From Pantoea rodasii (GTDB lineage Bacteria > Pseudomonadota > Gammaproteobacteria > Enterobacterales > Enterobacteriaceae): a DNA stretch of 64,000 bases. The stretch covers positions 62,001 through 126,000 of the forward strand of contig NZ_MLFP01000086.1 of assembly GCF_002095465.1 (NCBI RefSeq), in the 5' to 3' direction. Below are positions 60,164 through 64,000 of the stretch, one piece after another; the first letter of the stretch is position 1, and each line of letters opens with the position of its first letter. The notes beneath the pieces were generated by a model. That model made no database searches and was not told the DNA's origin. It worked only from the letters and a program-made list of their open reading frames with translations. The position numbers were made by a program, and so were the translations under genes.

Positions 60164-61083
60164 GTCACAATAACGGCGATATTTCTCAGCGCTCGCAAAT
60201 CTATCTCCCTCCTCTGCTGAAAGATAAATACTTTGTCAGTGGGCTTATGTTGCTGATGATGCTTGCGGCCTTGTCTCTGCTTGCACCCTGGCTGACGCCC
60301 TATAGCCCCGCCGATATGGATTTATACAACATCGAATCGCCGCCAGGCAGTGAACACTGGCTGGGTACGGACGAAATTGGTCGTGATGTCTTATCCAGGC
60401 TGCTTTACGGCGGGCGTGTTTCGATTACCGTCGCGCTGGCTGCGGTATTTTTCCAGGCAGTACTCGGCATCTTGCTGGGCAGTATCGCCGGTTATAAAAG
60501 CGGTGTGGCGGATATGATCATTATGCGCATAACCGACATCATTATGTGTTTTCCCTTCTACGCGATGGCGATTTCCCTTGCGGCCCTATTGGGGGCCAGT
60601 TTCTGGAACGTCGTGCTTATCATCGGCGTGCTTCACTGGACGGGTATCGCCCGCCTGGTGCGAGCAGAATTACTTTCCCTGCGCGAAAGTGGCTATGTTC
60701 AGGCCGCAAAATCAATGGGCGTGGGCAGTTTTACGATTGTCTGGCGGCATTTGCTGAGAAATGCTTATGCACCCATTGTGGTGAATCTCACCCTCGCCGT
60801 GGCAAATGCCATTCTTGCTGAAGCCGCGCTGAGCTTTATTGGACTGGGCGTAAAACAGCCGCAGCCATCGTGGGGCAATATGCTTTCAGCGGCACAAAGT
60901 ATTCGAGTCATTGATTACGAATGGTGGCTGTGGATCCCGCCGGGTTTGACCATTGTACTGATGGTATTGGCGATTAACTTTATCGGTGAAGGCCTTGCCC
61001 GGGTGTTAAACCCGCGACCCGCTGTGCCCATCAAAGATATCCATTTCAACTCGTTGAGATTTTTTAAAAGGAAAGGCGCATGA
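60160..61083 (+). CDS. Peptide ABC importer permease, DppC/GsiD type
   Basis: The 307-residue partner permease has the typical DppC start: one membrane segment (FVSGLMLLMMLAALSLLAPW), then HWLGTDEIGRDVLSRLLYGG, four further segments and the loop YVQAAKSMGVGSFTIVWRHL before LLRNAYAPIVVNL. The conserved ALSFIGLGVKQPQPSWGNM follows. It overlaps both neighbours by ATGA, so the operon is tightly coupled. Confidence 0.93.
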   Translation: MSHNNGDISQRSQIYLPPLLKDKYFVSGLMLLMMLAALSLLAPWLTPYSPADMDLYNIESPPGSEHWLGTDEIGRDVLSRLLYGGRVSITVALAAVFFQAVLGILLGSIAGYKSGVADMIIMRITDIIMCFPFYAMAISLAALLGASFWNVVLIIGVLHWTGIARLVRAELLSLRESGYVQAAKSMGVGSFTIVWRHLLRNAYAPIVVNLTLAVANAILAEAALSFIGLGVKQPQPSWGNMLSAAQSIRVIDYEWWLWIPPGLTIVLMVLAINFIGEGLARVLNPRPAVPIKDIHFNSLRFFKRKGA

Positions 61084-62620
61084 CTGAATCACGACAGGAA
61101 CATGATTTTACCGGCTACCTCTCGGCAGAGGAGAACATTTTCTCGCAGAAGATTGAGCAGTGGTTTGAACAACACCGCGAAGAGTTTATTCAGGATCTGT
61201 TGCAGTGGGTGGCTTTCCCAAGCATTGCCGATGAACAGCGTGCGCAGGATGGCAAGCCCTACGGCAACGAGGTTGAGGAGATTTTCCAGCATGTTAAAGC
61301 GCAAGCGGAGAAACTGGGATTTCCACAGAAGAACATCAAGGCCATGCGCTGTCTGTGATTTCTGATAGCCGCAGCGACACGCCGGAATTAGGGCTGATCT
61401 CGCATCTTGATGTGGTGCCGCCTGGCGATAACTGGACTTTTGCGCCATTCGAACCGTTCTACCAGCAAGGGTTTGTCATTGGTCGCGGTGCATCGGATAA
61501 CAAAGGCCCGGCGCTGCTGGACCTCTATCTGTTGCGGGCCTTTCGCGATCTTGGGCTGTCCTTGCACCATAAACTGCGCGTTATTTACGGGGGAGCAGAA
61601 GAAATTGGCATGGGCGATATGAAATATTTCGCCCAACACGGGCCGGTTCCACGCTTTTCCGTTATCACCGACGGCGCGTTCCCGGTCAATTACGCGCAAA
61701 AAGGGGGGCTGAATCTGATATTACATCTCCCAACAGGCCCGGTATTGAGACAATTGTCGGCAGGCGTGGCTGAAAACGCCGTTCCGGCCAGCGCGACACT
61801 GCGCTTTAACGCAACGACTGTCTCTGCTGTTGAAAGCGCATTGGCCAACTTGCCGTCCGGGCAACGAGAAACGCTGTCGATAACGCCTGAGGGGAGTGAT
61901 GTCCTGCTGGTTTCCCATGGAAAATCCGGCCATGCCGCGTTTCCTGAAAACACGCAAAATGCCATTCCCCTGCTGCTTAGTGCCGCCGTGGACGCAGGAT
62001 TACTGGCAGATGCTGACCTCACCGCAGCAACGCTGATTGCACAGCTACTGGCGGATCCCTGGGGCCACGGCGCAGGGATCGGCTTTGAAGATCAGCTAAC
62101 TGGCAAATTGACCTTGAACGGTGGATTAGCGATTCCCTATTCGCAAGGTGTGGCGATCTATCTGGATATTCGTTATCCGATTTTGACTGATAAGGCGGCG
62201 TTATTGACCACGCTGGAGCAGGCCATTGCGCCACTCGGCGGCAAGTTAACGATATTGCGTGACGATGCGCCGATGCATGTCGACAAAGAAAGCCTGTTAG
62301 TTAAGCGCTTGCAGCAAACTTATGATGCGATAGCGGAGGCAAAAACCGAGCCTTACACCATGGGTGGTGGCACGCATGCCCGCGTGTTACCTAACTCCAT
62401 CACTTTTGGGCCAGGATTTGGCCGGGATGCGTCGGTCCTGTTCAACGGTGAAAGCGTCAACGGTCGTCCTGACTTTATCCCTGCGGGGCACGGATCGCCG
62501 CATGGCCCTGACGAGTTTGTTTCAATCGAAAACCTGAAACGCGCGTTTAAAGTCTATGCCACGGCCATTCCGCGTTTGGACAGCTGGCTGCAACAAGGTT
62601 TGATCGATAATGCAGATTGA
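61080..62620 (+). CDS. M20-family metallopeptidase in the peptide importer operon, frameshifted as read
   Basis: An M20 (PepV/carboxypeptidase G2-type) zinc dipeptidase that probably cleaves the imported peptide in the cytoplasm; no signal peptide is seen. The first 88 residues (WFEQHREEFIQDLLQWVAFPS) run to NIKA at about 61343, where one base is missing; one added base gives NALSVISDSRSDTPELGLIS and the rest. Metal-site motifs are SHLDVVPPGDNW, RGASDNKGP, YGGAEEIGMGD, ITDGAFPVNY and HGSPHGPDEFVS. Repaired length is about 513 residues. It overlaps the permease before it and the ATPase after it, and the surrounding genes are intact, so a sequence error is likely. Confidence 0.88.
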
Positions 62621-64000
62621 CGCGCCCTTACTCTTTATTGAAGGGCTCTCTGTGCGTTACCCAGGGCAGGGCGCTGACGTAACGGCAGTGGATCAGGTCA
62701 GCCTGAGTGTGGCAGCCGGAGAGATCCTGGCTATCATTGGCGAATCGGGCGCCGGTAAATCTGCTATTGCGCAAGCAATTCCGGGTTTGTTACCGGCTAA
62801 TGCCAGCGTGAGCGGCAGGATCTTGTATCAGGGCGTAGACCTACTGACATTAAATCGCGCTGAACTTTCCGCCTTGAGAGGGCGGGAAATTGCCATGATT
62901 TTTCAGGACCCGACATCATCTCTGGACCCGGTCTTCTCTGTTGGCATGCAACTGGAGGAGACGGTTGCCTTGTGTGAGCCTGCTCTTAATGCCACACAAC
63001 GGCGCGCGCGCGTCATCGCTTTGATGACACAGGTCGGCATTCAACAGGCGGATAAGCGATTAAAGGATTATCCGCATCAGTTCTCAGGGGGCCAGACCCA
63101 ACGTCTAATGATTGCGATGGCACTGGCGGGTCGGCCTAAGATCTTGATCGCCGACGAGCCAACTACCGCGCTGGACGTCACGACGCAGCAAGAAATACTC
63201 GATCTGCTGTTCAATCTTAACCGCCAGTTCGGTATGGCGCTGCTGCTCATCACCCACGATATGGGGGTGGTCGCCGATATTGCACAACGGGTGATTGTGA
63301 TGCGGCAGGGGAAAATTGAGGAAAACAGCGCGACGAAAAGCCTGTTTCATACGCCTGCAAGTGCCTATACCCGTCAGCTGCTGGCGGCGATCCCATCCAC
63401 TTCTTCTCATTATGTCGCGGTTAAGGAGGAGGGTGACGCGGGGTTGCAAGTGGACGATCTGCACATCAGCTATCCAGCCGGTTTTGGCCAGCGACGTAAC
63501 ATCGTGAATGGAGTTTCGTTTACCATCGGAAAGGGCGAGTTTCTCGGTCTGCTGGGCGAATCCGGTTCAGGCAAAACCACCATTGGCCGCAGTCTGCTCG
63601 GCATCATCAAACCGGATCGAGGGACGATTACGCTAACTGGCGCAGCAATTTATGACCCTAACCGCCAGCGCAGTAAAGCGATGAAATCCCGCATAGGTGC
63701 CATTTTTCAAAACCCGCTGGGTTCATTGAATCCACGCATGACGCTGGGCCAGTCAATTGCCGAGCCTTTACGCACGCACTCGACCCTCAACGAGCAAGCC
63801 ATCCGCAAACGGATAACATCTTTGATGGATCACGTCGGGATTCCCGCTGTATGGCACCAAAAATATCCCTACGAGATTTCAGGAGGGCAGTGTCAGCGTA
63901 TTGCGATTGCGCGCGCGCTGGCCTTAAACCCGCAGCTACTGATTGCCGATGAACCCACTTCGGCGCTCGATGTTTCGATCCAGGAGAGTATCCTCACGCT
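62610..64000 (+). CDS. Double-domain ATPase of the peptide ABC importer, cut by the right edge
   Basis: The frame opens at ATG 62610, inside the end of the peptidase gene, and runs unbroken to the window edge (over 463 codons). The first ABC domain has GESGAGKSAIAQAIPG, signature FSGGQTQRLMIAMALAG and [17 protein letters not shown]; the second has [31 protein letters not shown] and [16 protein letters not shown]. It is a fused DppD-DppF arrangement, as in YejF and GsiA. The signature position after GGQ is Thr and Cys in place of the usual Arg. No start signal is strong, as expected for coupled translation. Confidence 0.92.
   Translation, partial: MQIDAPLLFIEGLSVRYPGQGADVTAVDQVSLSVAAGEILAIIGESGAGKSAIAQAIPGLLPANASVSGRILYQGVDLLTLNRAELSALRGREIAMIFQDPTSSLDPVFSVGMQLEETVALCEPALNATQRRARVIALMTQVGIQQADKRLKDYPHQFSGGQTQRLMIAMALAGRPKILIADEPTTALDVTTQQEILDLLFNLNRQFGMALLLITHDMGVVADIAQRVIVMRQGKIEENSATKSLFHTPASAYTRQLLAAIPSTSSHYVAVKEEGDAGLQVDDLHISYPAGFGQRRNIVNGVSFTIGKGEFLGLLGESGSGKTTIGRSLLGIIKPDRGTITLTGAAIYDPNRQRSKAMKSRIGAIFQNPLGSLNPRMTLGQSIAEPLRTHSTLNEQAIRKRITSLMDHVGIPAVWHQKYPYEISGGQCQRIAIARALALNPQLLIADEPTSALDVSIQESILT

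Overview
The window is chromosomal DNA of an enterobacterium, most likely of the Pantoea/Erwinia group (inference). Gene order follows the E. coli region from radD (yejH) to mrp almost gene for gene: radD, rsuA, bcr, yejG, yejFEBA, pdeN, mepS, lpxT, yeiR, yeiP, yeiW, fruBKA, nfo, yeiE, lysP, fghA, folE, yeiB, galS, mglBAC, sanA, cdd, yohKJ, metG, mrp. Almost every protein is full length and close to its E. coli counterpart. Insertions relative to that backbone are a Fur-box-preceded siderophore-type ABC pair, adhC with a LysR regulator and a YbfB/YjiJ-type exporter, and maeA. No rRNA, tRNA, phage, insertion sequence or CRISPR array was seen.

Layout. 1-14.4 kb: pseudouridine synthase, drug efflux, the Yej peptide importer, a c-di-GMP phosphodiesterase, the murein hydrolase MepS, lipid A kinase LpxT, a COG0523 GTPase and an EF-P paralogue. 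14.6-18.5 kb: the fructose PTS operon under two Cra operators. 18.5-31.4 kb: DNA repair, lysine uptake, iron uptake, formaldehyde detoxification and folate synthesis. 31.5-36.5 kb: galS and the mgl galactose importer with GalS and CRP sites. 37.5-46.3 kb: sanA, malic enzyme, cytidine deaminase, YohJK, MetG, Mrp and an acetyltransferase. 46.5-52.4 kb: ahpCF behind an OxyR-like tetrad, a TPP riboswitch with thiMD, and fbaB. 52.5-57.2 kb: an rspR/ydfI/MFS/rspB sugar-acid cluster. 57.3-64 kb: a peptide ABC importer operon containing an M20 peptidase, cut by the right edge.

The most unusual content is non-coding. Three copies of a roughly 170-200 bp structured repeat lie at 24985-25158 (+), 36615-36812 (-) and 37234-37410 (+). 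Their cores are homologous, but the long closing stem has a different sequence in each copy while staying self-complementary. Two of the copies sit head to head between mglC and sanA. They flank a degenerate array of about 76-bp units that repeats one copy's stem arm, and a 3-unit array of about 34 bp repeats the other copy's tail. ERIC-like palindromes follow fbaB and precede sanA.

Seven conserved genes (rsuA, an ABC permease, its ATPase, mglA, mrp, thiD and an M20 peptidase) are broken by ten events, all of which are repaired by adding a single base and several of which lie in short A runs. This looks like deletion-type sequencing error rather than gene decay, so these are listed as CDS with the frameshift stated. 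Start codons were moved inside longer open frames where a ribosome-binding site and family length agreed.
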